From the NCBI RefSeq assembly GCF_026340465.1, contig NZ_JAPEPC010000001.1, forward strand, positions 7,207,501 to 7,271,500: a stretch of 64,000 nucleotides of DNA, in the 5' to 3' direction. How positions within the stretch are numbered: position 1 is the stretch's first letter; each line of letters begins with the position of its first letter. Below are positions 1 through 7,894 of the stretch, piece by piece. The notes beneath the pieces are model-generated. The model worked only from the letters and a program-made list of their open reading frames with translations. It was not told where the DNA came from and did no database searches. The DNA comes from Streptomyces sp. NBC_01306. GTDB taxonomy: Bacteria; Actinomycetota; Actinomycetes; Streptomycetales; Streptomycetaceae. A program made the translations under genes and the position numbers.

Positions 1-282
1 CGTCCCGCGGGCCAGCGTCAGCCCGGCGAAGGTCTGCGGGGTGAGGAACGAGCTCTCGATGTGCATGTGCGCGTCGACGAAGCCGGGCACGACGAGCATC
101 CCGGTGGCGTCCACCTGCTCCCGCGCGTCGCCGGGCGCGCCGGGCGGCAGCACACCGGTGATGCGGTCGCCGCGCAGCAGGACATCGGCTGCGAACTCCT
201 CACCCGTGAAAGTGGACACCACCCGGCCGCCGCTGATGCGGACGTCGTGCGGTTCCGGCAGGTGCTGCTGGTCAGTGGTCAT
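1..282 (-). CDS. ade: adenine deaminase, N-terminal part (gene runs off the left edge)
   Basis: Partial gene; only about 94 N-terminal codons are inside the window. Translation of the minus strand from the ATG at 282 gives the amidohydrolase entry region with FVDAHMHIESSFLTPQTF. This is the metal-binding HxH segment in the form typical of adenine deaminases, which hydrolyse adenine to hypoxanthine and ammonia in purine salvage. It lies 68 bp downstream of an NCS2 purine permease on the same strand, so uptake and deamination are probably co-transcribed. The assignment rests on the HxH segment and the neighbour; the catalytic C-terminal part is not visible, so a related amidohydrolase cannot be fully excluded. 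Confidence 0.8.
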   Translation of the reverse strand, partial: MTTDQQHLPEPHDVRISGGRVVSTFTGEEFAADVLLRGDRITGVLPPGAPGDAREQVDATGMLVVPGFVDAHMHIESSFLTPQTFAGLTLARGT

Positions 283-350
283 GCGGTAGGTGCTCCTCAG
301 CGAGCCGTCGGAGTCCAGGACCTCTGCCCCGAACCCTCGGGGCGGCGGGG

Positions 351-1730
351 TCAGGGGACGAGTGTGTAGAAGTAGTAGCCGAGCGGGATCATCACGATCC
401 ACAGCCCGAGCGGGATCTCCCGGAACCGGCCCGCGGCGGCCTTGACCAGGACGTGGGCGGCGAGGCCGACGGCGATCCCGGTGCCGAAGTTGCCGAAGAA
501 GATGGTCGTCGCGACGACCAGCGCGGCCGGGATCGCGTCCGTCGGGTCCCGGAAGTCGACGTTGCGCAGAGCGCCGAGCATGCTCAGACCGATGTACATC
601 AGCACCGGAGCGGTCGCGGCCGACGGGATCAGGGTGGCGAACGGTGTGACGAGCAGCAGCGCCGCGAAGCCGAGCGCCGCGTACACCGAGGTGAGGCCCG
701 TACGGCCGCCGCTGTCCGCGCCCGCCGACGACTCCAGATACGCGGTCATGCTGGGCGCGCCGAGTCCGGCGCCGCCGATCACCGCGCCCGAGTCGACGTA
801 GAACGGGCGCCGGATGCCCGGGACGTTGCCGTCCTTGTCGGTCAGACCGGCCCGGCCGGCCACGGCGAGCAGCGTGCCCGTCATGGAGAAGAACTCCGAG
901 ACGAAGAAGGCGAAGATGTACGGGAAGTACGCGGGCTTCAGCGCGCCCAGGATGTCGACGTGGAACATGACGGGACCCGGGCCGGCCGGCGCCCCGAAGA
1001 AGTGACCGGGCAGCTCGGTCACCCCGCACGGGATGCCCGCCAGGGTCACCACGGCCATGGTGATGAGGAACGCGCCCGGCACCTTCCGGGTCACCAGGGC
1101 CGTCAGCAGCACCAGGCCGCCGAGCGCGAGCAGGGCCGCCGGCTGCGAGATGTCGCCGATGCTCAGCGAATTGCCCGCGGGCTTCGCGATCACCAGCCCG
1201 CTGTCGCGGAAGCCCAGCAGGGCGATGAAGAGCCCGAGGCCGCCGCTGATCGCGTACTTGAGGTTGAGCGGCATCAGCCGGGTGATCAGGTCGCGGATAC
1301 CCAGGGCGGTGAGCACCAGGAACGCCACACCGGACCAGAACACCATGCCCAGTGCGGAGCTCCAGGGGACCCCGTCCTGGCCGACGATCGTGACGGCGAG
1401 CAGCGCCACCCCGCCGAGACCGGGGGCGAGGACGAACGGCAGGTTCGCGAACAGGCCCATCGCGAGCGTGGCCAGCACGATCGCGATGATCACGGCGGTG
1501 GTGACCGGGCCGAGCGGGAGGCCGGCCTTTGCCAGCTGGCCGGGCACGACCACCGCCGCGTAGGCGGCCGCGACGAACATGGAGAGGCCGGCGACGGCCT
1601 CGGTCCGTGGTGTGCTGCCGCGCTCGCGGATGTGGAACACCCGTTCCAGCAGCGAGGAGCGTGGCCCTGGGGCGTGCGCGTCCTGAACGTCGGGCGCGTC
1701 CTGTACGTCGGGCGCGTCGGGTCGGTGCAT
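351..1730 (-). CDS. NCS2-family (AzgA-type) purine permease
   Basis: A 459-residue polytopic membrane protein with about 12 hydrophobic segments. It shows features of AzgA/PbuG-like adenine-guanine-hypoxanthine permeases: the first helix around VAGLSMFVAAAYAAVVV, a helix ending in PFVLAPGLGG, and the conserved block around AYLESSAGADSGGRTGLT. It should import purine by proton symport for the adjacent adenine deaminase. The ATG at 1730 is preferred because a GAGG sequence sits 5 nt before it; an in-frame ATG at 1784 would add 18 residues. The N-terminal cytoplasmic tail carries a short DAPDVQ duplication. Its promoter side faces the LacI gene and the palindrome at 1825-1862, which suggests repression by that regulator. 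The exact purine specificity is inference. Confidence 0.85.
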   Translation of the reverse strand: MHRPDAPDVQDAPDVQDAHAPGPRSSLLERVFHIRERGSTPRTEAVAGLSMFVAAAYAAVVVPGQLAKAGLPLGPVTTAVIIAIVLATLAMGLFANLPFVLAPGLGGVALLAVTIVGQDGVPWSSALGMVFWSGVAFLVLTALGIRDLITRLMPLNLKYAISGGLGLFIALLGFRDSGLVIAKPAGNSLSIGDISQPAALLALGGLVLLTALVTRKVPGAFLITMAVVTLAGIPCGVTELPGHFFGAPAGPGPVMFHVDILGALKPAYFPYIFAFFVSEFFSMTGTLLAVAGRAGLTDKDGNVPGIRRPFYVDSGAVIGGAGLGAPSMTAYLESSAGADSGGRTGLTSVYAALGFAALLLVTPFATLIPSAATAPVLMYIGLSMLGALRNVDFRDPTDAIPAALVVATTIFFGNFGTGIAVGLAAHVLVKAAAGRFREIPLGLWIVMIPLGYYFYTLVP

Positions 1731-1824
1731 GAGTACCTCGGCAGGATGAGGGGGCGAGGCCGGTGTTCCGGGTCTTGTGCACATCTCCGGCGCGACTCCG
1801 CTGTGCCGCGCCGCCGGACTTTCT

Positions 1825-1862
1825 GCAACCGGTCTCTGTAACCGGTTGCAGAGACCGGTTGC
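1825..1862. promoter_or_regulatory. large palindromic LacI-type operator
   Basis: A nearly perfect 38-bp inverted repeat centred on AACCGGTT at 1840-1847. Its arms each carry another ACCGGT-type half, giving three overlapping CAACCGGT-like elements. The central TGTAACCGGTTGCA has the CG-centred dyad typical of LacI/GalR operators. It lies between the divergent NCS2 permease and LacI-family genes, 95 bp upstream of the permease start. It probably mediates repression of the purine genes and possibly autoregulation. That this LacI protein binds it is inference from position and motif type. Confidence 0.75.
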
Positions 1863-1985
1863 GGATAGGATGGCACGACCAGGCCGCCACGTGAACCCCG
1901 TGATCGGTCACACTGCGGTCACACGGTCCGTACGGAGGCGCGTGCCGACGGCCGACCCGTACGGCGGACGGAGGGGGATCCGACG

Positions 1986-2984
1986 ATGGCGACGCTGGCT
2001 GACGTGGCCCGTGCGGCAGGTGTGTCCAAGGCCACGGCCTCCCGTGCGCTGATGCGCCCGGAGATGGTCGCCGAAACCACGCTCCAGCGGGTGCGAGGCG
2101 CCGCGGAACGTCTCGGCTTCCACCCGAATCCGGCCGCCCGCGCTCTGACCACCGGGCGTACCGGCATGGTCGGACTGATCGTACCGACCCTCGCCAACCC
2201 GTTCTTCGCACCGCTGGTCCTGGGCGCTCAGCAGGCCGCCGAGGAGACCGACAGTCATCTGCTGCTCACCGTCTCCGAGTACAGCGCCGAACGTGAGGCG
2301 GCGCTCGCCGACCGGATCTCCGAGCAGGTCGACGGTCTGATCATGGTCGCGCCCGTCGGCTCGGACGCGGCGCTGCGCGAGCGGGCCCGCCGCCGCCCGC
2401 TGGTCCTGGTCGACCGCCGCTCCGGCCGGCTGCCCGCCGTCGTCCTCGACACGGCATCCGGCACGTCCGCCCTGGTCCGGCATCTGCTCGACCTGGGGCA
2501 CCGCGACATCGCGTATGTGTCGGGTCCGTCCGGGTCCTGGGCCGACGCGCAGCGCCGCGCTGCCATGGCGGAGCAGGCTGAGGCCGCCGGAGCGCGGCTG
2601 CGGGTGCTCGGGCCGCTGCCGCCCACCTTCGACGCGGGGATCGGGGCCGCCGGGGCGCTGCCGTCCGGGGCGACCGCGGTGATCGCGTACAACAGTTATC
2701 TGGTGCTCGGCCTGCTGCACGGTCTGAAGGCGGCCGGTGTCCGCGTCCCCGAGGACATGAGCCTGGCCGCGGCCGACGACCTCACGGCGCTCGGGGCGAC
2801 ATCCCCGGCCGTCACCGCGCTGGGTGTCCCGGTCGGTGAGGCGGGCGCGCTCGCGGTGACCCGGCTGCTGGAGGTCTGCGCGGGCAGCCGAAGGACCGTC
2901 GTGACCGAGCTGCCGACCGTGCTCCACCGCCGGGAGTCGACGGCCGCACCGGAGCGCCTGGCGGACGGTTCCCGTTCGGGCTGA
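1986..2984 (+). CDS. LacI/GalR-family transcriptional repressor
   Basis: A 332-residue regulator. Residues 3-22 (LADVARAAGVSKATASRAL) form the LacI helix-turn-helix followed by the hinge, and residues about 60-320 are a periplasmic-binding-protein-like effector domain. It is divergent from the NCS2 permease and adenine deaminase genes, with a 38-bp CG-centred palindrome in between. It is therefore probably the local repressor, with a purine or nucleoside-related effector instead of the sugar typical of the family. That effector is only inferred from context. The length is normal for the family. The stop codon is followed directly by a 16-bp tandem repeat array. Confidence 0.85.
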   Translation: MATLADVARAAGVSKATASRALMRPEMVAETTLQRVRGAAERLGFHPNPAARALTTGRTGMVGLIVPTLANPFFAPLVLGAQQAAEETDSHLLLTVSEYSAEREAALADRISEQVDGLIMVAPVGSDAALRERARRRPLVLVDRRSGRLPAVVLDTASGTSALVRHLLDLGHRDIAYVSGPSGSWADAQRRAAMAEQAEAAGARLRVLGPLPPTFDAGIGAAGALPSGATAVIAYNSYLVLGLLHGLKAAGVRVPEDMSLAAADDLTALGATSPAVTALGVPVGEAGALAVTRLLEVCAGSRRTVVTELPTVLHRRESTAAPERLADGSRSG

Positions 2985-3080
2985 CACGGTCCGGACTGAT
3001 CACGGTCCGAGCTGGTCACGGTCCGGACTGATCACGGTCCTAACTGGTCACGGTTCGGGCTGATCAAGTTTCGGACCGGT
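2985..3080. repeat. 16-bp tandem repeat array between convergent genes
   Basis: Five successive 16-bp units begin with CACGGTCC and end with CTGAT or CTGGT (2985-3000, 3001-3016, 3017-3032, 3033-3048, 3049-3064), followed by a degenerate sixth unit. GAT and GGT endings alternate. The array fills the whole gap between the LacI gene and the stop codon of the convergent NarK-type gene. It has no obvious hairpin, so a terminator role is not evident. Slippage-type expansion is the simplest explanation. Confidence 0.85.
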
Positions 3081-4392
3081 CGGGGGTCCGGGCTGATCGC
3101 GGTTCGGCGGGAGTCGATCCGCCGGCAGAGGATCGGCCGGCAGTCGATCGGCCGGCAGTCGTTCCTCCGGTGGACGGTCTGATCGTCCGCATCCGTCCGA
3201 ACGCGTAGACGCACCCGGCCAGCGACAGGTCGGAGAGCAGCATGAAGCCGATCGAGTAAGTGCCCTTGGCGCTGTAGATCGCCCCCATGACCAGGGGCGG
3301 AACGAAGCCGCCCAGTCCGCCCATCGCCCCGACGATCCCGGTCACGCTGCCCACCTGGGGCTGCGGGGTGACCTGGGAGACCAGGGCGAACACACTGCCG
3401 CTCGCTGTGCCGAGGCCCGCCGCCATGAGGAGCAAGCAGACGGTGCCGGTGGGGTTCAGCTGCGGATCGAAGGCCTGGACGATCGCCATCAGCGCGACCA
3501 GGGCGAGGGCGCCCGCGGTGACGACGGCGGGGTGGATCAGGTCGGCGAGGCGTCCGCCGACGGGCCGGAAGACGACGGTGACGAGCGCGAATCCGGCGGC
3601 CTTGGTACCCGCGTCGGTGGGGGAGAGGTTGTACCAGGTCTTCAGATACGTGGGCAGATAGACGCCGAACGCCACGATCCCGCCGAACCCGATCGCGTAC
3701 AGCGCCGACAGCTCCCACGTCACCCGCAGCCGTCCGGCGCTGCCGAGCCGGGTCGCCAGCGTGGTGGTGGGCACCTGCCGGTCCGGATGGTCGGTGATCA
3801 GCAATGCGCCGAGCACGGCGAACGCGGCCAGGGCGATCGCCACCACGATGAACGGCAGGTTGACGCCGTGCTCGGCGATCCGCGTCGTGAAGTAACCGGA
3901 GAGGGCGACTCCGCCCATGCCCATACCGAACACACCGAGCGCCAGGCCCCGTTCGGCGGGCGGGAACCAGGAGTTGACCAGCGGGATGCCGATCGCGAAG
4001 GTCGTACCGCCGAGCCCCAGCAGAAAGCCGACGGCGAGCAGCGCGCCGTACGAGTTCTTCGCGGGGATCAGCAGCAGCACCGGCACGATGGTGAACGCCG
4101 TGACCAGCGGGAACATCACCTTCGCGCCGTACCGGTCGGTGAGTGCGCCGACCGGGATCCGGCCCAGTGAGCCGACGATCACGGGCGCGGCGACCAGCAG
4201 CGACTGTTGAAAGGAGCTGAGCCCGAGCCGGTCCTTGTAGTCGCTGCCCAGCGGTGCGATCAGGGACCACGCCCAGAAGGTCAGAGTGAAGCCGATTGTC
4301 GCGAGCACCAGGTTCCGGTACGCGGATGCGGTGGGTTTCGTGGGCGCCGTGGGTGCGGGCGGCGGGGTGGCGATGGGTGTTGCGGTGCCCAT
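3064..4392 (-). CDS. narK: NarK-family MFS nitrate/nitrite transporter
   Basis: A 442-residue major facilitator protein with 12 predicted membrane helices. The region around GFALVTVVFRPVGGRLAD and the segment ASGSVFALVSQ resemble the glycine-rich signature regions of NarK/NasA nitrate-nitrite transporters. The protein would move nitrate in or nitrite out across the plasma membrane. The start at 4392 follows a clear GGAGG with 3-nt spacing. The C-terminal tail after the last helix is a low-complexity extension rich in T/S/A/G/R, encoded by short repeats of the type GGCCGGCAGTCGATC. No nitrate reductase gene is adjacent, so direction of transport and role are open; another anion MFS carrier is the main alternative. 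Confidence 0.75.
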   Translation of the reverse strand: MGTATPIATPPPAPTAPTKPTASAYRNLVLATIGFTLTFWAWSLIAPLGSDYKDRLGLSSFQQSLLVAAPVIVGSLGRIPVGALTDRYGAKVMFPLVTAFTIVPVLLLIPAKNSYGALLAVGFLLGLGGTTFAIGIPLVNSWFPPAERGLALGVFGMGMGGVALSGYFTTRIAEHGVNLPFIVVAIALAAFAVLGALLITDHPDRQVPTTTLATRLGSAGRLRVTWELSALYAIGFGGIVAFGVYLPTYLKTWYNLSPTDAGTKAAGFALVTVVFRPVGGRLADLIHPAVVTAGALALVALMAIVQAFDPQLNPTGTVCLLLMAAGLGTASGSVFALVSQVTPQPQVGSVTGIVGAMGGLGGFVPPLVMGAIYSAKGTYSIGFMLLSDLSLAGCVYAFGRMRTIRPSTGGTTAGRSTAGRSSAGGSTPAEPRSARTPDRSET

Positions 4393-4560
4393 GTTCCTCC
4401 GGCTTCCTCTGCGCTGCCTATTTGCGAGGCTCGGGTTCTTTCCGAGGCTCGGGGCGGCCGTGGAGTACCGCCACTTGGCGCACCCGAATGGATCTGTACG
4501 GACAGGCGCGACCGGGCTGAGCGGCGAGCGGGCTGAGGTGCGAGCGGGCTGAGGCGGGCT

Positions 4561-4589
4561 GCGCGCCGCCGGATCGCCGTGCGGCGCGC
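4561..4589. terminator. intrinsic terminator hairpin downstream of the DxWAVG-repeat gene
   Basis: Inverted repeat GCGCGCCGC (4561-4569) and GCGGCGCGC (4581-4589), 9-bp GC-only stem with an 11-nt loop, just after the stop of the minus-strand secreted protein gene. There is no U-tract, as is common in streptomycetes. Confidence 0.55.
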
Positions 4590-4599
4590 GCCCTGTGCG

Positions 4600-5799
4600 T
4601 CAGCGGGCCGAGGGGGCCCGCCCGAAGCCTTCGATCACCGGGTGCCACGTCGGCCGGAGCTGCGGCAGCGTCGAACCGACCGCCCAGACGGTGGGGCCTC
4701 CCGGCCTCGGGTGCGGGACGGTGGCGACGCCGAAGAGCGAGGCGCCCTTGCCGCCGGGTCCACTGTCGGCGGGCACGGTGTGCCACGCCCTGCCGTCCCA
4801 GCGCAGGGTGAACGCCGGTGTGGCGACGCCCTGTTGCTCGCCGGCCGCCCAGAGCCCGCCGTGCGCGTCCGCGGAGACGGAGTGCAGGTCGGCGTCGGCC
4901 GGGGGCGTCGCGACCGAGGCCCAGATGTGGCCGTCCCAGTGCAGGGTCAGCGGGTGCGAGGCCCCGGTGGCGGGCCCGCCACCACCGACCGCCCAGACGT
5001 CATCGGGCGCGACAGCGGTGACCCCGTCGAGCGACTCGCCCTGGCCTGCCGTGTGCGACGCGTCGACGATCCGCCAGGACCTGCCGTCCCAGTGCTCGGT
5101 CAGCGGGCGGCCGGCGCCCTGCGCGTCGTACGCCACGCCGACGGCCCACACGCCTCCCGCGCCGTCGGAGGCCGCGCCCTGCAGCAGGGCGTCGCCGCCG
5201 GTGGAGGGGGTGGGGACGGACGACCAGCGGTGGCCGTCCCAGTGGTAGGCCAGCGGCCGGGGTGTGCCGACCCGGTCCTCGGCGGTGACTCCGACCGCCC
5301 AGATGTCGTCGGGGCCCATGGCGGCGAGCGCCGAGGGATAGGCCGACCGGTTCGCGGGCTCGGCGGGCAGCGGGACGGTGCGCCAGGTCCGGCCGTCGAA
5401 GTGCTCGGCGAGCGAGCGGTCCTGCGCGGCCGGGGCATCGTTCCAGGTCCCCACCGCCCATACGTCGTGAGCGGAGAGCGGAGCCACGGCGTCGAGCAGG
5501 CCCGACCCCGAGTGGCCGGGCACGGACGTCGCCCGCCAGGCCCGGCCGTCGAAACGCTCGGCGACGGGCACGTCGACACCCGCGCCGTTCTCGCGGTATC
5601 CGACCGCCCAGGCGTCGGCCGGGCCGCGGGCCGCGACTCCACGCAACTCCTCGTCGCGCTGGGGCCCGGCCGGACTCCAGGTGTGCCAGCCGTCGCCCGG
5701 CGCCCCGCCGGCCGCCAGGGCCGGGGCCGCCATCGCCAGCGAGGCGGCCAGCGTCACGAGAGCGAGCCTCCCGCTGTGCCGTACTGCTCTGCCGTGCAT
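4600..5799 (-). CDS. secreted DxWAVG-repeat protein (beta-propeller-like)
   Basis: A 399-residue exported protein. Residues 1-30 form a Sec signal peptide (basic MHGRAVRHSGR, hydrophobic core, APALAA before the mature part). The mature protein consists of about seven repeats of roughly 45-50 residues, each with a D-x-W-A-V-G strand, and six of them with a following F/W-D-G-x-x-W motif. This suggests a seven-bladed propeller or a related all-beta fold. No catalytic motif is seen; such proteins may bind ligands or surfaces, but function is unknown. The ATG at 5799 is chosen because it begins the signal peptide and is preceded by GAGGGAG; the longer frame upstream has no export-compatible N-terminus. 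Confidence 0.75.
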   Translation of the reverse strand: MHGRAVRHSGRLALVTLAASLAMAAPALAAGGAPGDGWHTWSPAGPQRDEELRGVAARGPADAWAVGYRENGAGVDVPVAERFDGRAWRATSVPGHSGSGLLDAVAPLSAHDVWAVGTWNDAPAAQDRSLAEHFDGRTWRTVPLPAEPANRSAYPSALAAMGPDDIWAVGVTAEDRVGTPRPLAYHWDGHRWSSVPTPSTGGDALLQGAASDGAGGVWAVGVAYDAQGAGRPLTEHWDGRSWRIVDASHTAGQGESLDGVTAVAPDDVWAVGGGGPATGASHPLTLHWDGHIWASVATPPADADLHSVSADAHGGLWAAGEQQGVATPAFTLRWDGRAWHTVPADSGPGGKGASLFGVATVPHPRPGGPTVWAVGSTLPQLRPTWHPVIEGFGRAPSAR

Positions 5800-5977
5800 C
5801 CGCACTCCCTCTGTCGGTAACCGTGCGTAACTGTTCGTACGGTCGCCGTGCCAAACGCCGCCGGGCGGACCGAGGGTGCGGCGGCTCACCCGGCTGAATA
5901 CGGCTGCGGACCTGCCGACAGCTGCGCGCTGCGCGCCGGACCGGAATACGGACGGAGGGTCGGCCGTTGTACGATTC

Positions 5978-5993
5978 AGTTCAACATTCAACT
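5978..5993. promoter_or_regulatory. AT-rich 16-bp palindrome upstream of the LLM pair (possible MarR/TetR-type operator)
   Basis: AGTTCAACATTCAACT is an imperfect inverted repeat (AGTT/AACT ends, CAA/TTC arms) in a locally AT-rich stretch 56-71 bp before the luciferase-like gene. The spacing and base composition fit an operator for a MarR- or TetR-type repressor. The regulator is not adjacent, so this is inference. Confidence 0.5.
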
Positions 5994-6048
5994 ACTAATC
6001 GAGCAGTCAGAGCTTGAGCCAGAGCCAGAGCTTCGAGAGGTGAGCGCG

Positions 6049-7158
6049 ATGCAGTTCGGAATCTTCACCGTCGGCGACGTCACGACCGACCCGACCACGG
6101 GGAAGGCGCCGTCCGAGCACGAGCGGATCAAGGCGATGGTCGCCATCGCGCTCAAGGCGGAGGAGGTGGGCCTGGACGTCTTCGCTACCGGCGAGCACCA
6201 CAACCCGCCGTTCGTGCCGTCTTCCCCCACCACGCTGCTCGGCCATGTCGCGGCCCGCACCGAGAACATCATCCTCTCCACCTCCACCACCCTCATCACG
6301 ACGAACGACCCGGTGAAGATCGCCGAGGACTACGCGATGCTCCAGCACCTGGCCGACGGCCGCGTCGACCTGATGATGGGCCGCGGGAACACCGGACCGG
6401 TCTACCCGTGGTTCGGCCAGGACATCCGGCAGGGGATCCCGCTCGCCGTGGAGAACTACGCACTGCTGCACGAGCTGTGGCGGAACGATGTCGTGGACTG
6501 GGAGGGCAAGTTCCGTACACCGCTGCAGAGTTTCACCGCCACGCCCCGCCCCCTCGACGGTGTGCCGCCGTTCGTCTGGCACGGCTCGATCCGCAGTCCG
6601 GAGATCGCCGAGCAGGCGGCGTACTACGGCGACGGCTTCTTCGCCAACAACATCTTCTGGCCGAAGGACCACTTCAAGCGGCTGATCACGTTCTACCGGG
6701 AGCGCTTCGCCTTCTACGGACACGGAACTCCCCGGCAGGCGACGGTGGGACTCGGCGGGCAGGTGTTCATGCGGAAGAACTCGCAGGACGCCGTACGTGA
6801 GTTCCGGCCCTACTTCGACAACGCGCCGGTGTACGGGCACGGGCCCTCGCTGGAGGAGTTCACCGAGCAGACACCGCTGACCGTGGGCAGTCCGCAGGAG
6901 GTCATCGAGAAGACCCTGACGTTCCGGGAGTCCTTCGGCGACTACCAGCGCCAGCTGTTCCTGATGGACCACGCGGGCCTGCCGCTGAAGACCGTCCTCG
7001 AACAGCTCGACATCCTCGGCGAGGAGGTGGTGCCGGTGCTGCGAAAGGAGTTCGCGAAGGACCGGCCGGCGGACGTGCCGGACGGTCCCACCCATGCGGC
7101 GCTCGTCGCCGAACGTGACCGCGGTCTGCGGGCCGGGACCGAGGAGGCAGTGGTATGA
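6049..7158 (+). CDS. CE1758-type FMN-dependent luciferase-like monooxygenase
   Basis: A 369-residue TIM-barrel flavin enzyme of the luciferase-like monooxygenase (LLM) class: MQFGIFTVGD at the N-terminus, ATGEHHNPPF near residue 45, and a typical LLM core with LSTSTTLITTNDP and GRVDLMMGRGNTGPVYPWFG. It oxidises an unknown substrate with reduced FMN and O2. The start at 6049 follows GAGAGG. Its stop overlaps the start of an FMN reductase gene by four bases (ATGA). That arrangement matches the LLM/FMN-reductase duo described as the CE1758/CE1759 families, so the reductase presumably supplies reduced FMN. The substrate is unknown. Confidence 0.85.
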   Translation: MQFGIFTVGDVTTDPTTGKAPSEHERIKAMVAIALKAEEVGLDVFATGEHHNPPFVPSSPTTLLGHVAARTENIILSTSTTLITTNDPVKIAEDYAMLQHLADGRVDLMMGRGNTGPVYPWFGQDIRQGIPLAVENYALLHELWRNDVVDWEGKFRTPLQSFTATPRPLDGVPPFVWHGSIRSPEIAEQAAYYGDGFFANNIFWPKDHFKRLITFYRERFAFYGHGTPRQATVGLGGQVFMRKNSQDAVREFRPYFDNAPVYGHGPSLEEFTEQTPLTVGSPQEVIEKTLTFRESFGDYQRQLFLMDHAGLPLKTVLEQLDILGEEVVPVLRKEFAKDRPADVPDGPTHAALVAERDRGLRAGTEEAVV

Positions 7159-7790
7159 CCGCGCTGAAACTGGTGGCGGTATCGGCCGGTCTCGGCCGGC
7201 CGTCGTCGACCAGGCTGCTGGCCGACCGGCTGACGGAGGCCACGTCCCGCGCGCTCGACGGCGGCGACGGCGGCGACGTCGAGGTACAGGTCATCGAGAT
7301 CCGTGATCTGGCGACCGCCATCGCCAACCACCTGGTGACCGGCTTCCCGAACCCCGCCCTGCGCGAAGCCATCGACGCTGTGGCAGAGGCCGACGGCCTG
7401 ATCGCGGTGACGCCGGTCTTCACCGCCTCGTACAGCGGGCTCTTCAAGTCGTTCTTCGACCTGATCGACAACACCGCGCTGGCCGGTACCCCGGTGCTCG
7501 TCGCCGCTACCGGCGGCACCGCACGCCACTCGCTCGTACTGGAACACGCGATGCGCCCGCTCTTCGCCTATCTGCGGGCGGTGGTCGTCCCCACCGCCGT
7601 CTACGCCGCATCCGAGGACTGGGGATCGGACGGCGACGGCGACGGCGGGAGCCTTCCGGGCCGCATCGAGCGGGCCGGCCGGGAACTGGCCGCACTGATG
7701 GCGGGCAGGTCCGCGACGGCCGGAGCGGAGGACATCTACGAGAACGTGGTGCCGTTCGCGCAGCAGTTGGCCGGACTCCGCGCCGACTGA
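7155..7790 (+). CDS. CE1759-type NAD(P)H-dependent FMN reductase
   Basis: A 211-residue flavodoxin-fold reductase. It opens with LVAVSAGLGRPSSTRLLAD, a phosphate-binding loop for FMN, followed by DGLIAVTPVFTASYSGLFKS and LVAATGGTARHSL, both typical of the NADPH-dependent FMN reductase family. It overlaps the upstream luciferase-like gene by 4 bp, so the two are translationally coupled and presumably form a two-component monooxygenase. An acidic glycine-rich insert (GSDGDGDGGS) lies near residue 158. No independent promoter is needed. The specific partner role is inferred from the conserved pairing. Confidence 0.85.
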   Translation: MTALKLVAVSAGLGRPSSTRLLADRLTEATSRALDGGDGGDVEVQVIEIRDLATAIANHLVTGFPNPALREAIDAVAEADGLIAVTPVFTASYSGLFKSFFDLIDNTALAGTPVLVAATGGTARHSLVLEHAMRPLFAYLRAVVVPTAVYAASEDWGSDGDGDGGSLPGRIERAGRELAALMAGRSATAGAEDIYENVVPFAQQLAGLRAD

Positions 7791-7894
7791 CCCTGCCAGG
7801 CAGGCACCGGGGGAGCCTGCCGTGCCGATGGGCCGCCCGGGGGAAGATGCCGGGCGGCGGAATAGGCGCCGGACCGAAAGCGGTTGGGGTTTCC

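Noticed and set aside
1825..1862. Terminator
   Set aside because: It lies between divergent genes, in promoter position, and its centre is a LacI-type dyad.
2985..3080. Possible CRISPR array
   Set aside because: The 16-bp units are directly adjacent with no spacers, and no cas gene is present.
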